The notes beneath the pieces are model-generated. The model was not told where the DNA came from. It saw nothing but the letters and a program-made list of their open reading frames with translations, and did not search any database. From the NCBI RefSeq assembly GCF_021538895.1, contig NZ_JADDRL010000080.1, forward strand, positions 1-43,786: a stretch of 43,786 nt of DNA. Reading direction: 5' to 3'. The DNA is from Streptomyces olivochromogenes (GTDB taxonomy: Bacteria > Actinomycetota > Actinomycetes > Streptomycetales > Streptomycetaceae). This document shows, piece by piece, positions 24,684 to 32,656 of this stretch. Position 1 is the first letter of the stretch; each line of letters starts with the position of its first letter. The position numbers and the translations under genes were made by a program.

Positions 24684-26210
24684 CTACTTGACGGCACGCA
24701 GTGCGTTGACGACGCCCCAGCCGTAGAAGCCGTTGACCCGCTTGCCGCCCACACAGGTCGCGTCCACGACGCCGTCACCGTTGCCGTCGTACGGCTCCGC
24801 CGGGCAGCCCGGGTTGTCCGCCTCGGCCTTGAGCAGCGCCTGTAGAGCGGCCGGAGTGGCGTAGGGGTGGGCGGACTTCAGCAGCGCGGCCACGGCGGCC
24901 ACGTGCGGGGAGGCCATGGAGGTGCCCTGGAGGAAGCCGTACTGGTTGTTCGGCAGCGTCGACAGGATGCGGCCGTTCTTCGACGGCGTGTCCGGGATCT
25001 GGTACTTGTCGCCGCCCGGGCCCGCGACGTCGACGACGCCCATGCCGTAGCTGGAGTAGTACGACTTGGCGCCCTTGACGCCCACCGCGCTCACGGTGAC
25101 CACGCCGGGCAGCTGGGTGGGCACGTCGAAGCACTCGTGCGGGTCGACCGTGCGGGTCGTGGCCGTCGAGTCGTCGGGGCTGGAGGCGTCGACGAGGGCG
25201 TCCGCGTCGAGGTCGTCGTTGGAGTTGCCCGCCGAGGCGACGTTGAGCGTGCCCTTGCGCTGGGCGTACTGCTGGGCCCTGTTGACCGCGTCGACGATGG
25301 CGCGCTGGTCCGGGTCGTCCATGCAGTTGTACAGCCACGGGTCGACGTAGTAGCTGTTGTTGGTGACCTCGACGCCGTGGTCGGCGGCGAACACGAAGGC
25401 GCAGACGACGCTCTCCGGGTAGAACAGCTGGGTCGAGTCGGGCTGGGCGACGGTGATGCTCGCGACCTTCACGCCGGGAGCGACACCCGCCACGCCTATC
25501 CCGTTGCGGGCCGCGGCTATCTCACCCGCCACGTGCGTGCCGTGGTAGTGGTCGGCGTCCGCCGGCCGCCAGGCGCCGTACGTCGTGTCCGGCTTGCCGC
25601 TCACGCAGTTCGCGGACTGGGAGGCGGAGAAGTTCGGCGCGATGTCCGGGTGGGTGTCGTCGACGCCGGTGTCTATGACACCGACGGTCACGCTCCTGCT
25701 GCCGGGGTTGATCGTGGCCGCCTTGTCGGCGCCTATCGCCCGCAGGTCCCACTGGTCGGCCTCCAGCGGCTCCTCCCCGGCCGCCGAACCCCGTGCCACC
25801 TTCGCGGCCTCCGCCTTCGACAGGACCTGCACCGCGCCCTCGTCGGTGGTGCCCGCGGGGCTCAGCGGCGCCGTCCGGGTGGCACCGGCGGACCGCACGC
25901 CGCGGACCGCGCGCATCTCCTTGCCGAAGTCGGGGTTCGACGAGTGGACGACGATCACGCCGATCCGGTCGTACGTCACCACGATCGTTCCGCCGTGCGC
26001 CGTGATCGCCTTCTGTACCGACGCGATCGTGTGGTGGTCCGTTCCGGTATTGACCACATAGGCGAGGTTCGGGCCGTCGGTCGCCTGGGTCGCCGTGCCG
26101 GTCAGCGGGGCCGCCGCGGCCCCCGACGGCAGGAAGCCCAGCGAGGCGGTCAGCGACAGCACGACCGGTACGGCGAGTGCGAGCCGGCGTCTGGAGCGCA
26201 GATGAGCCAT
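24684..26210 (-). CDS. Secreted S8 family serine protease (subtilase), copy 1
   Basis: 508 residues, paralogue of the downstream protease. Signal peptide LALAVPVVLSLTASLGFLPSGAAAA (about 10-34); prodomain with YVVNTGTDHHTIASVQKAI and GVIVVHSSNPDF; catalytic Asp in VIDTGVDDTHPD (about 180), His in HGTHVAGE (about 225), Ser in GTSMASPH (about 432). The C-terminal calcium-like loop DGNGDGVVDATC is preceded by CPAEP. GGAG lies five bases before the ATG. The 65-base gap to the next protease has no clear terminator, so both are probably co-transcribed. Confidence 0.94.
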   Translation of the reverse strand: MAHLRSRRRLALAVPVVLSLTASLGFLPSGAAAAPLTGTATQATDGPNLAYVVNTGTDHHTIASVQKAITAHGGTIVVTYDRIGVIVVHSSNPDFGKEMRAVRGVRSAGATRTAPLSPAGTTDEGAVQVLSKAEAAKVARGSAAGEEPLEADQWDLRAIGADKAATINPGSRSVTVGVIDTGVDDTHPDIAPNFSASQSANCVSGKPDTTYGAWRPADADHYHGTHVAGEIAAARNGIGVAGVAPGVKVASITVAQPDSTQLFYPESVVCAFVFAADHGVEVTNNSYYVDPWLYNCMDDPDQRAIVDAVNRAQQYAQRKGTLNVASAGNSNDDLDADALVDASSPDDSTATTRTVDPHECFDVPTQLPGVVTVSAVGVKGAKSYYSSYGMGVVDVAGPGGDKYQIPDTPSKNGRILSTLPNNQYGFLQGTSMASPHVAAVAALLKSAHPYATPAALQALLKAEADNPGCPAEPYDGNGDGVVDATCVGGKRVNGFYGWGVVNALRAVK

Positions 26211-26408
26211 GGGATCTCCACATCATCCTGAAACGAAACCGCCCGGGCACAGGTGTGGTGCTCGGGCGGGTACATGACGGGTGGTGCACGGCGAAGCTAT
26301 CTCCCTGTCTCATCGGCCAGCAATGACTTGGTCAAGATGACTTCCGAAAGAACTCATAGGACTTGAACCGCTCCTCGCGTGGCGCCGTGACCTCCGACAG
26401 GGAGCACG

Positions 26409-26422
26409 AGCACGATCGTGCT
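26409..26422 (+). promoter_or_regulatory. 14-base palindrome upstream of DUF485-symporter operon
   Basis: AGCACGATCGTGCT is a perfect palindrome located 38 bases before the GTG of the DUF485 gene, within the 250-base divergent region between the protease and symporter operons. It could be an operator in the leader of the symporter operon. The rest of 26211-26460 shows no gene. Confidence 0.4.
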
Positions 26423-26460
26423 TCCCCTTCGCAAATCCACCCGCAGCACGAGGAGACTCC

Positions 26461-26817
26461 GTGGCCACCGAGACACCGCCCCCCGCGAAGGAGCAACACC
26501 GGCTCCCGTCCCCCGAGGAGTTCGCCGAGGTGCAGCAGAGCGCGGAGTTCGGTGAACTGCGCCGCTCCTACCGCTCCTTCGCCTTCCCGCTGACCGTCGG
26601 CTTCATCACCTGGTACCTCCTGTACGTCCTGCTCTCCAACTACGCGGGCGACTTCATGGGCACCAAGGTCGTCGGCAACATCAACATGGCCCTGGTCCTG
26701 GGGCTCGCCCAGTTCCTCACCACGTTCCTCATCGCCTGGTGGTACGCGCGGCGTGCCGCGACCGAACTCGACCCCAGGGCCGAAGCCATCAAGTCGCGTA
26801 TGGAGGCCGGAGCATGA
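26461..26817 (+). CDS. DUF485 membrane protein
   Basis: 118 residues with two transmembrane helices (FAFPLTVGFITWYLLYVLLSNYAGDF, about 40-65; INMALVLGLAQFLTTFLIAWWYAR, about 75-98) and LRRSYRSFAFPLT before the first helix, the hallmark of DUF485. This family is almost always the first gene before ActP-type symporters and is presumed an accessory subunit. GAGGAG ahead of the GTG start; ATGA overlap with the symporter gene. Confidence 0.93.
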   Translation: MATETPPPAKEQHRLPSPEEFAEVQQSAEFGELRRSYRSFAFPLTVGFITWYLLYVLLSNYAGDFMGTKVVGNINMALVLGLAQFLTTFLIAWWYARRAATELDPRAEAIKSRMEAGA

Positions 26818-28445
26818 GCCCCGCGATCAACCCCGCGATCACCCTCGCGGCCGGAGAGGCGAGCGAGCACCGGCCGCTGATCATCTCCCTGTTCGCGGTG
26901 TTCGTCGCCGCGACCCTCGTCATCACGGTCTGGGCGGGCCGCCAGACCAAGGACGCCGCCGACTTCTACGCCGGCGGACGGCAGTTCACCGGTTTCCAGA
27001 ACGGCCTCGCCGTCTCCGGCGACTACATGTCCGCCGCGTCCTTCCTCGGCATCGCGGGCGCCATCGCCCTGTTCGGCTACGACGGCTTCCTTTACTCCAT
27101 CGGCTTCCTGGTGGCCTGGCTGGTCGCCCTGCTCCTGGTCGCCGAGCCGCTGCGGAACTCTGGCCGCTACACGATGGGCGACGTGCTGGCCTACCGGATG
27201 CGCCAGCGCCCGGTGCGGACGGCGGCGGGCACCTCCACCATCGTCGTCTCGATCTTCTACCTGCTGGCCCAGATGGCGGGCGCGGGCGTCCTGGTCTCCC
27301 TGCTGCTCGGCATCACCAGCGACGGCGGCAAGATCGGCATCGTCGCCCTGGTCGGCGTCCTGATGATCGTCTACGTGACCATCGGCGGCATGAAGGGCAC
27401 CACCTGGGTCCAGATGGTCAAGGCGGTGCTGCTGATCGTCGGGGCCCTGCTGCTGACCTTCCTGGTCCTGCTGAAGTTCCACTTCAACGTCTCCGATCTG
27501 CTCGGCAAGGCCGCCGACAACAGCGGCAAGGGCGCCGCCTTCCTGGAGCCCGGTCTGAAGTACGGCGCGACGGGCACCACGAAGCTGGACTTCATCTCGC
27601 TCGGCATCGCCCTGGTCCTGGGCACCGCGGGCCTGCCGCACATCCTGATCCGCTTCTACACCGTGCCGACCGCCAAGGCCGCCCGTAAGTCCGTCATCTG
27701 GGCGATCGGCCTGATCGGCGCCTTCTACCTGATGACGCTCGCCCTCGGCTTCGGCGCCGCCGCGCTGATCAAGCCGGACGAGATCATCGCCTCCAACAAG
27801 GCGGGCAACACCGCCGCCCCGCTGCTCGCCCTGCACCTGGGCGGAGTGGACTCCAACTGGGGGGCCATCCTGCTCGCCACCATCTCCGCGGTCGCCTTCG
27901 CCACGATCCTCGCGGTCGTCGCGGGACTGACCCTGGCCTCGTCCTCCTCGTTCGCCCACGACATCTACGCGAACGTCATCAAGAAGGGCCAGGCCAGTGA
28001 GAAGCAGGAGGTCAACGCCGCCCGCTACGCCACCGTCGGCATCGGCGCCGTCTCCATCCTGCTGGGCGCCCTGGCCCGCGACCTGAACGTGGCCGGACTG
28101 GTGGCCCTCGCCTTCGCGGTCGCCGCCTCCGCCAACCTGCCGACGATCCTCTACAGCCTCTTCTGGAAGCGGTTCACCACCAACGGCGCGCTGTGGTCGA
28201 TCTACGGCGGCCTGGTCACCGCCGTCGGACTGGTGCTGTTCTCACCGGTGGTCTCCGGCAAGCCCACGTCGATGTTCCCGGACGCCGACTTCCACTGGTT
28301 CCCGCTGGAGAACCCCGGCATCGTCTCGATCCCGGTCGGCTTCCTGCTCGGCGTCGTCGGCACCCTCCTGTCGAAGGAGGAGCCCGACACCATGAAGTAC
28401 GCGGAGCTGGAGGTGCGGTCCCTGACGGGCACCGGAGCACACTGA
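26814..28445 (+). CDS. actP: Cation/acetate symporter, ActP-type (SSS family)
   Basis: 543 residues, sodium:solute symporter family with about 13 helices. Family features include DFYAGGRQFTGFQNGLAVSGDYMSAASFLGIAGAIALFGYDG (about 50-91), LRNSGRYTMGDVLAYR (about 115-130), GTAGLPHILIRFYTVP (about 268-283) and VAGLTLASSSSFAHDIYAN (about 370-388). These fit monocarboxylate (acetate/pyruvate) uptake. Translation coupled to the DUF485 gene. A strong terminator follows. Confidence 0.92.
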   Translation: MSPAINPAITLAAGEASEHRPLIISLFAVFVAATLVITVWAGRQTKDAADFYAGGRQFTGFQNGLAVSGDYMSAASFLGIAGAIALFGYDGFLYSIGFLVAWLVALLLVAEPLRNSGRYTMGDVLAYRMRQRPVRTAAGTSTIVVSIFYLLAQMAGAGVLVSLLLGITSDGGKIGIVALVGVLMIVYVTIGGMKGTTWVQMVKAVLLIVGALLLTFLVLLKFHFNVSDLLGKAADNSGKGAAFLEPGLKYGATGTTKLDFISLGIALVLGTAGLPHILIRFYTVPTAKAARKSVIWAIGLIGAFYLMTLALGFGAAALIKPDEIIASNKAGNTAAPLLALHLGGVDSNWGAILLATISAVAFATILAVVAGLTLASSSSFAHDIYANVIKKGQASEKQEVNAARYATVGIGAVSILLGALARDLNVAGLVALAFAVAASANLPTILYSLFWKRFTTNGALWSIYGGLVTAVGLVLFSPVVSGKPTSMFPDADFHWFPLENPGIVSIPVGFLLGVVGTLLSKEEPDTMKYAELEVRSLTGTGAH

Positions 28446-28459
28446 GCGCTTCGCACGGA

Positions 28460-28500
28460 CGGCCGCGTCGTGGGCATTGTACGGTCCTACGACGCGGCCG
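28460..28500 (+). terminator. Terminator after symporter
   Basis: CGGCCGCGTCGT (28460-28471) pairs perfectly with ACGACGCGGCCG (28489-28500), and a GU plus two GC pairs can extend the stem inward. It lies 15 bases after the stop and separates the symporter operon from moaA. Confidence 0.85.
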
Positions 28501-28600
28501 CTTCGTCCCTAGTGGTATCGGGCCTCGGCCAGTGTCAGTGGTGTCACGTAGGCTCGCAGGTGACGGAAAACAATTGGTCCGGATGCGGGAGGGGGCCCAC

Positions 28601-29590
28601 GTGCTCATCGACACCTACGGCCGAGTGGCCACCGACCTGAGGGTCTCGCTCACCGACCGGTGCAACCTGCGCTGCACGTACTGCATGCCGGAGGAGGGCC
28701 TGCAGTGGCTGGCCAAGTCCGACCTGCTGACGGACGACGAGATCGTCCGCCTGATCGACATCGCGGTGCGGACGCTGGGCATCGAGGAAGTCCGCTTCAC
28801 CGGCGGCGAGCCCCTGCTGCGCCCCGGTCTGGTCGGCATCGTCGAGCGCGTCGCGGCCCTGGAACCGCGCCCACAGACCTCCCTCACCACCAACGGCATC
28901 GGTCTCAAGCGCACCGCCGCCGCGCTGAAGGCGGCGGGCCTGGACCGGGTCAACGTCTCCCTCGACACCCTGCGCCCGGACGTCTTCAAGGCGCTCTCCC
29001 GCCGCGACCGCCACCAGGACGTCATCGACGGCCTCCAGGCAGCCCGCGAGGCGGGCCTCACCCCGGTGAAGATCAACACGGTCCTGATGCCGGGCCTGAA
29101 CGAGGACGAGGCCCCGGACCTCCTGGCCTGGGCGATTGAGCACGAGTACGAGCTCCGCTTCATCGAGCAGATGCCCCTGGACGCCCAGCACGGCTGGAAG
29201 CGTGAGGGCATGGTGACGGCCGCGGACATCCTGACCTCCCTGCGCACCCGCTTCGACCTCACGCCCGAGGGCACGGGGGAGCGCGGCTCGGCACCGGCCG
29301 AACGCTGGGTGGTCGACGGCGGCCCGCACCGCGTCGGCGTCATCGCCTCCGTCACCCGCCCGTTCTGCGCCGCCTGCGACCGCACACGCCTGACGGCCGA
29401 CGGCCAGATACGGACGTGCCTGTTCGCCACCGAGGAGACGGACCTGCGCGCCGCCCTGCGCTCGGGCGCCCCCGACGAGGAGATCGCCCGCATCTGGCGC
29501 CTGGCGATGTGGGGCAAGAAGGCGGGCTCGGGCCTCGACGACCCGTCGTTCCTCCAGCCCGACCGGCCGATGTCGGCGATCGGCGGCTAG
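28601..29590 (+). CDS. moaA: GTP 3',8-cyclase MoaA
   Basis: 329 residues, radical-SAM enzyme of the first step of molybdenum cofactor synthesis. The N-terminal cluster motif CNLRCTYC has Cys 21, 25 and 28; the C-terminal cluster is CAACDRTRLTADGQIRTC (about 259-276). GGEPLLRPG binds SAM, and the protein ends in the functionally required Gly-Gly. GTG 28601 follows GGAGGGGG with six-base spacing; ATG 28583 is an unlikely alternative. Its TAG stop lies in the CTAG at the left edge of a MITE-like element. No other moa gene is in the window. Confidence 0.95.
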   Translation: MLIDTYGRVATDLRVSLTDRCNLRCTYCMPEEGLQWLAKSDLLTDDEIVRLIDIAVRTLGIEEVRFTGGEPLLRPGLVGIVERVAALEPRPQTSLTTNGIGLKRTAAALKAAGLDRVNVSLDTLRPDVFKALSRRDRHQDVIDGLQAAREAGLTPVKINTVLMPGLNEDEAPDLLAWAIEHEYELRFIEQMPLDAQHGWKREGMVTAADILTSLRTRFDLTPEGTGERGSAPAERWVVDGGPHRVGVIASVTRPFCAACDRTRLTADGQIRTCLFATEETDLRAALRSGAPDEEIARIWRLAMWGKKAGSGLDDPSFLQPDRPMSAIGG

Positions 29591-29881
29591 GGGGTGTCGT
29601 TTGGATCAGGCCGGCCGTGACGAACGGTGCGGATCGGCCGACCCCGAGTGGGGTCATGGGGGTGCCCCCTGCTCGAGCGAAGTCGAGAGCTTGGGGGAGC
29701 GTGCAGCTGCAAGGCGGAGGAGGGAGTCGACGCGATGGGGGTCCCCCCCTGTTCGAGCGAAGTCGAGAACTTGGGGGAGTCGGCGAGTGACGACAACGCG
29801 GCTGGGGGTCCCCCCTGCTCGAAGAGCTTGGGGGAGTGCGTGCCAGGGCCCGCGACGCCGGGATGATCCAAACGACACCCC
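29591..29881. mobile_element. MITE-like element 1 (291 bases) at a CTAG target
   Basis: Perfect 18-base terminal inverted repeats (29591-29608 and 29864-29881; they begin GGGGTGTCGTTTGG) flanked on both sides by CTAG (29587-29590, 29882-29885). No transposase is encoded. Inside are three hairpin-forming repeats built around CCCCCTGCTCGAGCGAAG and CTTGGGGGAG (about 29665-29698, 29743-29779, 29803-29838). The left CTAG supplies the stop of moaA and the right CTAG the stop of the convergent gene. Confidence 0.85.
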
Positions 29882-30115
29882 CTAGGAACCCGAACCCTCC
29901 GGGGCCTCGCGTGTCTCCCACTCCTTCAGCAGGACCACGTCCTTGAGGAAGCCCCGTACCCCGAGGAACTGCGACAGGTGCTCCCGGTGCTCGTCACAGG
30001 CGAGCCAGGTCTTGCGGCGGTCAGGGGTGTGGATCTTCGGGTTGTTCCACGCCAGCACCCACACGGCGTCGGCACGGCAGCCCTTGGCGGAGCAGATCGG
30101 GGTCTCGTCACTCAC
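29882..30115 (-). CDS. Conserved small Cys/His protein, function unknown
   Basis: 77 residues. CSAKGC (about 8-13) and LACDEHREHL (about 39-48) could hold a zinc ion; WNNPKIHTPDRRKTW links them and a helical end (GFLKDVVLLKEWE) follows. I recognise it only as a conserved streptomycete hypothetical protein. GTG start at 30115. Its TAG stop is the right-hand CTAG of the MITE-like element. Convergent with moaA. Confidence 0.75.
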   Translation of the reverse strand: MSDETPICSAKGCRADAVWVLAWNNPKIHTPDRRKTWLACDEHREHLSQFLGVRGFLKDVVLLKEWETREAPEGSGS

Positions 30116-30124
30116 GGGTTCGTC

Positions 30125-30244
30125 TCACAGGGATGCGTTCAGAAGCGCTGCAAACAAGGCGACGCCGAGCAGCCACGGGGGGAGCTGCCCGGCGTCGGTC
30201 CGTCGCTCCGACGGGGGATGCGGAGCGCGTACGCAGTATGTCAT
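30125..30244 (-). CDS. Possible 39-residue single-helix membrane protein
   Basis: An ATG at 30244 opens a short frame with a polar N-terminus (PHPPSERRTDAGQ) and one hydrophobic helix (LPPWLLGVALFAALLNASL) at the end, nine bases before the GTG of the next gene on the same strand. Codon use fits the region, but there is no strong ribosome site and no similarity that I can name. Confidence 0.35.
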   Translation of the reverse strand: MTYCVRAPHPPSERRTDAGQLPPWLLGVALFAALLNASL

Positions 30245-30342
30245 GGGACACACGCCGCCCGGCACCGGAACAGCATGATTGATCTGAGCTTTTCTTGAGC
30301 TTTGAGCGGAGCCGCCATCCGGTTGCCCGGTGTCGGCGATGG

Positions 30343-30741
30343 TCACACCGGGTCGGCCGACTCGCCCCGCATCCCGGCCGCCGAGTCCCCCGGAACGTCC
30401 TCCGGGACGGATTCCGCGGGCGTGTCCCGAGCCTCGGGCGGGGCGAGCATCGGCCGCGGCGGCACGGCCACGAAGGTCGAGGGAAGCGACGGCGGCCGCT
30501 CCCGGCCCGCGTTGGCGGCGACCACGGCGACATAGGGGAGCAGCGCTCCGAGCACCAACGCCACCAGCGCGACGTGCCGTTCGACGTTCCAGAGGGTGGC
30601 CGCGAGGATCACCGAGGCGGTGCGTACCGTCATCGAGATGATGTACCGGCGCTGCCGGCCGCGCACGTCCTCGGCCAGCCCTGTTCGGGCCCCGGTGATC
30701 CGGAATACCTGGACGTTGCCGCCGCCATGCTGCTTCCGCAT
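30343..30741 (-). CDS. DUF3099 membrane protein
   Basis: 132 residues. The DUF3099 core is clear: FRITGARTGLAEDVRGRQRRYIISMTVRTASVILA, then two membrane helices (about 38-55 and 62-80) ending LLPYVAVVAANAGRER. The C-terminal 50 residues are Pro/Glu-rich and disordered. Function unknown. The start at MRKQHGG is based on where similarity begins; GGTGGA lies upstream. Confidence 0.8.
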   Translation of the reverse strand: MRKQHGGGNVQVFRITGARTGLAEDVRGRQRRYIISMTVRTASVILAATLWNVERHVALVALVLGALLPYVAVVAANAGRERPPSLPSTFVAVPPRPMLAPPEARDTPAESVPEDVPGDSAAGMRGESADPV

Positions 30742-30900
30742 CACATTCCACCATCCGCCCGTATCGGACTCTCCCCGGCCCGCGAACGCGCCCCACCCGT
30801 ACGGGGAGCCGGACCGGGACACGGTCCACGTTACGCCGCGGCTGCGCCGCCTTCGAGACCGGGGCACCTCCCGTCCGGGCGAACATCCTGCGCAGCGCTG

Positions 30901-30996
30901 CGTACGCCCGTACGTCGTACAGCCGTACCCGACGTGCGCCGTACGGCTGACCGGTCGACACTGGCCGTAATGCTCACGTCGAGCCGTACGAGGAGG
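30901..30996 (+). promoter_or_regulatory. GTAC-rich intergenic segment with inverted repeat
   Basis: Between the DUF3099 and glsB-like genes (260 bases, divergent) six GTAC sites fall within about 95 bases. CAGCCGTAC (30920-30928) and GTACGGCTG (30941-30949) make a perfect nine-base inverted repeat with a 12-base spacer. It could be an operator for the glsB-like gene. No gene is seen here. Confidence 0.35.
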
Positions 30997-31001
30997 CAGC
31001 C

Positions 31002-31286
31002 ATGGGCTGGTTGTGGGCGATCATCGTGGGATTCGTGCTGGGTTTGATCGCCAAGGCCATCATCCCCGGCAAGCAGCACAGCCCACTCTGGCTGGTCACG
31101 ATCTTCGGCATCCTGGGCGCCGTCGCCGGCAACGCGATCGCCGCCGCGTTCGGCGTCGCCCAGACCCGCGGCATCGACTGGACCCGGCACCTCTTCCAGC
31201 TCATCGCCGCGATCATCATCGTCGCCCTTGGCGACATGGCGTACATGGCCCTGTGGGGCAAGAGGAAACAGCAGCGGGTGACCTGA
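31002..31286 (+). CDS. GlsB/YeaQ/YmgE family stress response membrane protein
   Basis: 94 residues with three hydrophobic helices. The Gly-rich pattern GWLWAIIVGFVLGLIAKAIIPGK and TIFGILGAVAGNAIA is the transglycosylase-associated/GlsB family signature. Relatives are small stress-induced inner-membrane proteins; together with the Asp23/AmaP cluster it is a second envelope-stress component in the window. GAGGAGG precedes the ATG. A bidirectional terminator follows. Confidence 0.9.
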   Translation: MGWLWAIIVGFVLGLIAKAIIPGKQHSPLWLVTIFGILGAVAGNAIAAAFGVAQTRGIDWTRHLFQLIAAIIIVALGDMAYMALWGKRKQQRVT

Positions 31287-31299
31287 CGACGGTCCGGCA

Positions 31300-31339
31300 C
31301 GGCGAAGGGCGGCCCCCCTCGGGGAGCCGCCCTTCGCCG
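31300..31339. terminator. Bidirectional terminator between glsB-like gene and tyrS
   Basis: Fourteen perfect pairs (31300-31313 with 31326-31339; CGGCGAAGGGCGGC). The symmetrical hairpin sits between two convergent stops and can serve both strands. Confidence 0.9.
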
Positions 31340-31344
31340 TTGTC

Positions 31345-32613
31345 TCAGGCCCCGACGACCTCGATCGCCGCCAGGTTCTTCTTGCCCCGGCGCAGCACCA
31401 GCCAGCGGCCGTGCAGCAGGTCCGCCTCGGCGGGGACCGCGTCCTCGGCGGTGATCTTCGCGTTGTTCACGTAGGCACCGCCCTCCTTGACCGTGCGGCG
31501 CGCGGCCGACTTGCTGGCCACCAGGCCGACCTCGGAGAACAGGTCCACCACCGGCGCGAGCTCGGCGACCCGGGCGTGCGGCACCTCGGACAGGGCCGCG
31601 GCCAGCGTCCGCTCGTCCAGGTCCGCCAGCTCGCCCTGGCCGAACAGCGCCTTGGACGCGGCGATCACGGCGGCCGTCTGGTCGGCGCCGTGCACTAGCG
31701 TCGTCAGCTCCTCGGCCAGCGCCCGCTGCGCGGCACGGGCCTGCGGACGCTCCTCGGTCTGCTTCTCCAGCTCCTCGATCTCCTCACGGGACTTGAAGCT
31801 GAAGATGCGCAGGAACTTGGAGACGTCGCGGTCGTCGGCGTTCAGCCAGAACTGGTAGAAGGCGTACGGCGTGGTGAGCTCCGGGTCGAGCCAGACCGTG
31901 CCGGACTCCGTCTTGCCGAACTTGGTGCCGTCCGCCTTGGTGATCAGCGGCGTGGCCAGTGCGTGCACCGCGACGTGCGGCTCGACCTTGTGGATCAGGT
32001 CGGCGCCCGCCGTGAGGTTGCCCCACTGGTCGCTGCCACCGGTCTGCAGCGTGCAGCCGTACCTCCGGTACAGCTCCAGGAAGTCCATGCCTTGCAGGAT
32101 CTGGTAGCTGAACTCGGTGTAGCTGATGCCCGCGTCGGAGTTGAGCCGCCGGGAGACGGCCTCCTTCGCGATCATCTTGTTGACCCGGAAGTGCTTGCCG
32201 ATGTCGCGCAGGAAGTCGATGGCAGACAGGCCCTGGGTCCAGTCCAGGTTGTTGACCATGGTCGCGGCATGCGGTCCCTCGAAGTCCAGGAACTTCTCGA
32301 TCTGGCCGTGCAGCCGCGCCACCCAGCCGGCTACCACCTGCGGATCGTTCAGCGTGCGCTCTGCCGTCGGCTTCGGGTCGCCGATCAGGCCCGTGGCGCC
32401 GCCGACCAGACCCAGCGGGCGGTTGCCCGCCCGCTGGATCCGCCGCATCGTCAGGATCTGCACGAGGTTGCCGAGGTGCAGGCTGGGCGCGGTCGGGTCG
32501 AAACCGCAATAGAACGTGACAGGACCGTCCGCGAACGCCTTGCGCAATGCGTCCTCGTCCGTGGAGAGGGCGATCAGCCCCCGCCACGTCAGCTCGTCGA
32601 CGATGTCCGTCAC
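31345..32613 (-). CDS. tyrS: Tyrosine--tRNA ligase
   Basis: 422 residues, class I synthetase. HLGNL (about 47) is the HIGH-type motif and KFGKTESG (about 231) the KMSKS-type loop. Tyr-binding residues lie in YTEFSYQILQGMDFLELYRRYGC and the QTGGSDQWGN segment (about 170-205). A C-terminal S4 RNA-binding domain (about 355-420) completes it. AAGGAG (32625-32630) supports the GTG start. Only about 40 bases separate it from pmbA, so there is no room for a T-box leader; it may be read through from the tldD-pmbA operon. Confidence 0.97.
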   Translation of the reverse strand: MTDIVDELTWRGLIALSTDEDALRKAFADGPVTFYCGFDPTAPSLHLGNLVQILTMRRIQRAGNRPLGLVGGATGLIGDPKPTAERTLNDPQVVAGWVARLHGQIEKFLDFEGPHAATMVNNLDWTQGLSAIDFLRDIGKHFRVNKMIAKEAVSRRLNSDAGISYTEFSYQILQGMDFLELYRRYGCTLQTGGSDQWGNLTAGADLIHKVEPHVAVHALATPLITKADGTKFGKTESGTVWLDPELTTPYAFYQFWLNADDRDVSKFLRIFSFKSREEIEELEKQTEERPQARAAQRALAEELTTLVHGADQTAAVIAASKALFGQGELADLDERTLAAALSEVPHARVAELAPVVDLFSEVGLVASKSAARRTVKEGGAYVNNAKITAEDAVPAEADLLHGRWLVLRRGKKNLAAIEVVGA

Positions 32614-32656
32614 GGTTCTCGTATCTCCTTGAGTGGTCTCGTAATCAGGTACGAGG

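Noticed and set aside
29591..29881. Explaining element 1 simply as a terminator region of moaA
   Set aside because: Eighteen-base perfect terminal repeats with CTAG on both sides and a sister element at 40469-40667 fit a mobile element better, though internal hairpins may still terminate transcription.
32614..32656. T-box riboswitch before tyrS
   Set aside because: Only about 43 bases separate tyrS from pmbA, too short for a T-box, and no specifier or antiterminator element is seen.
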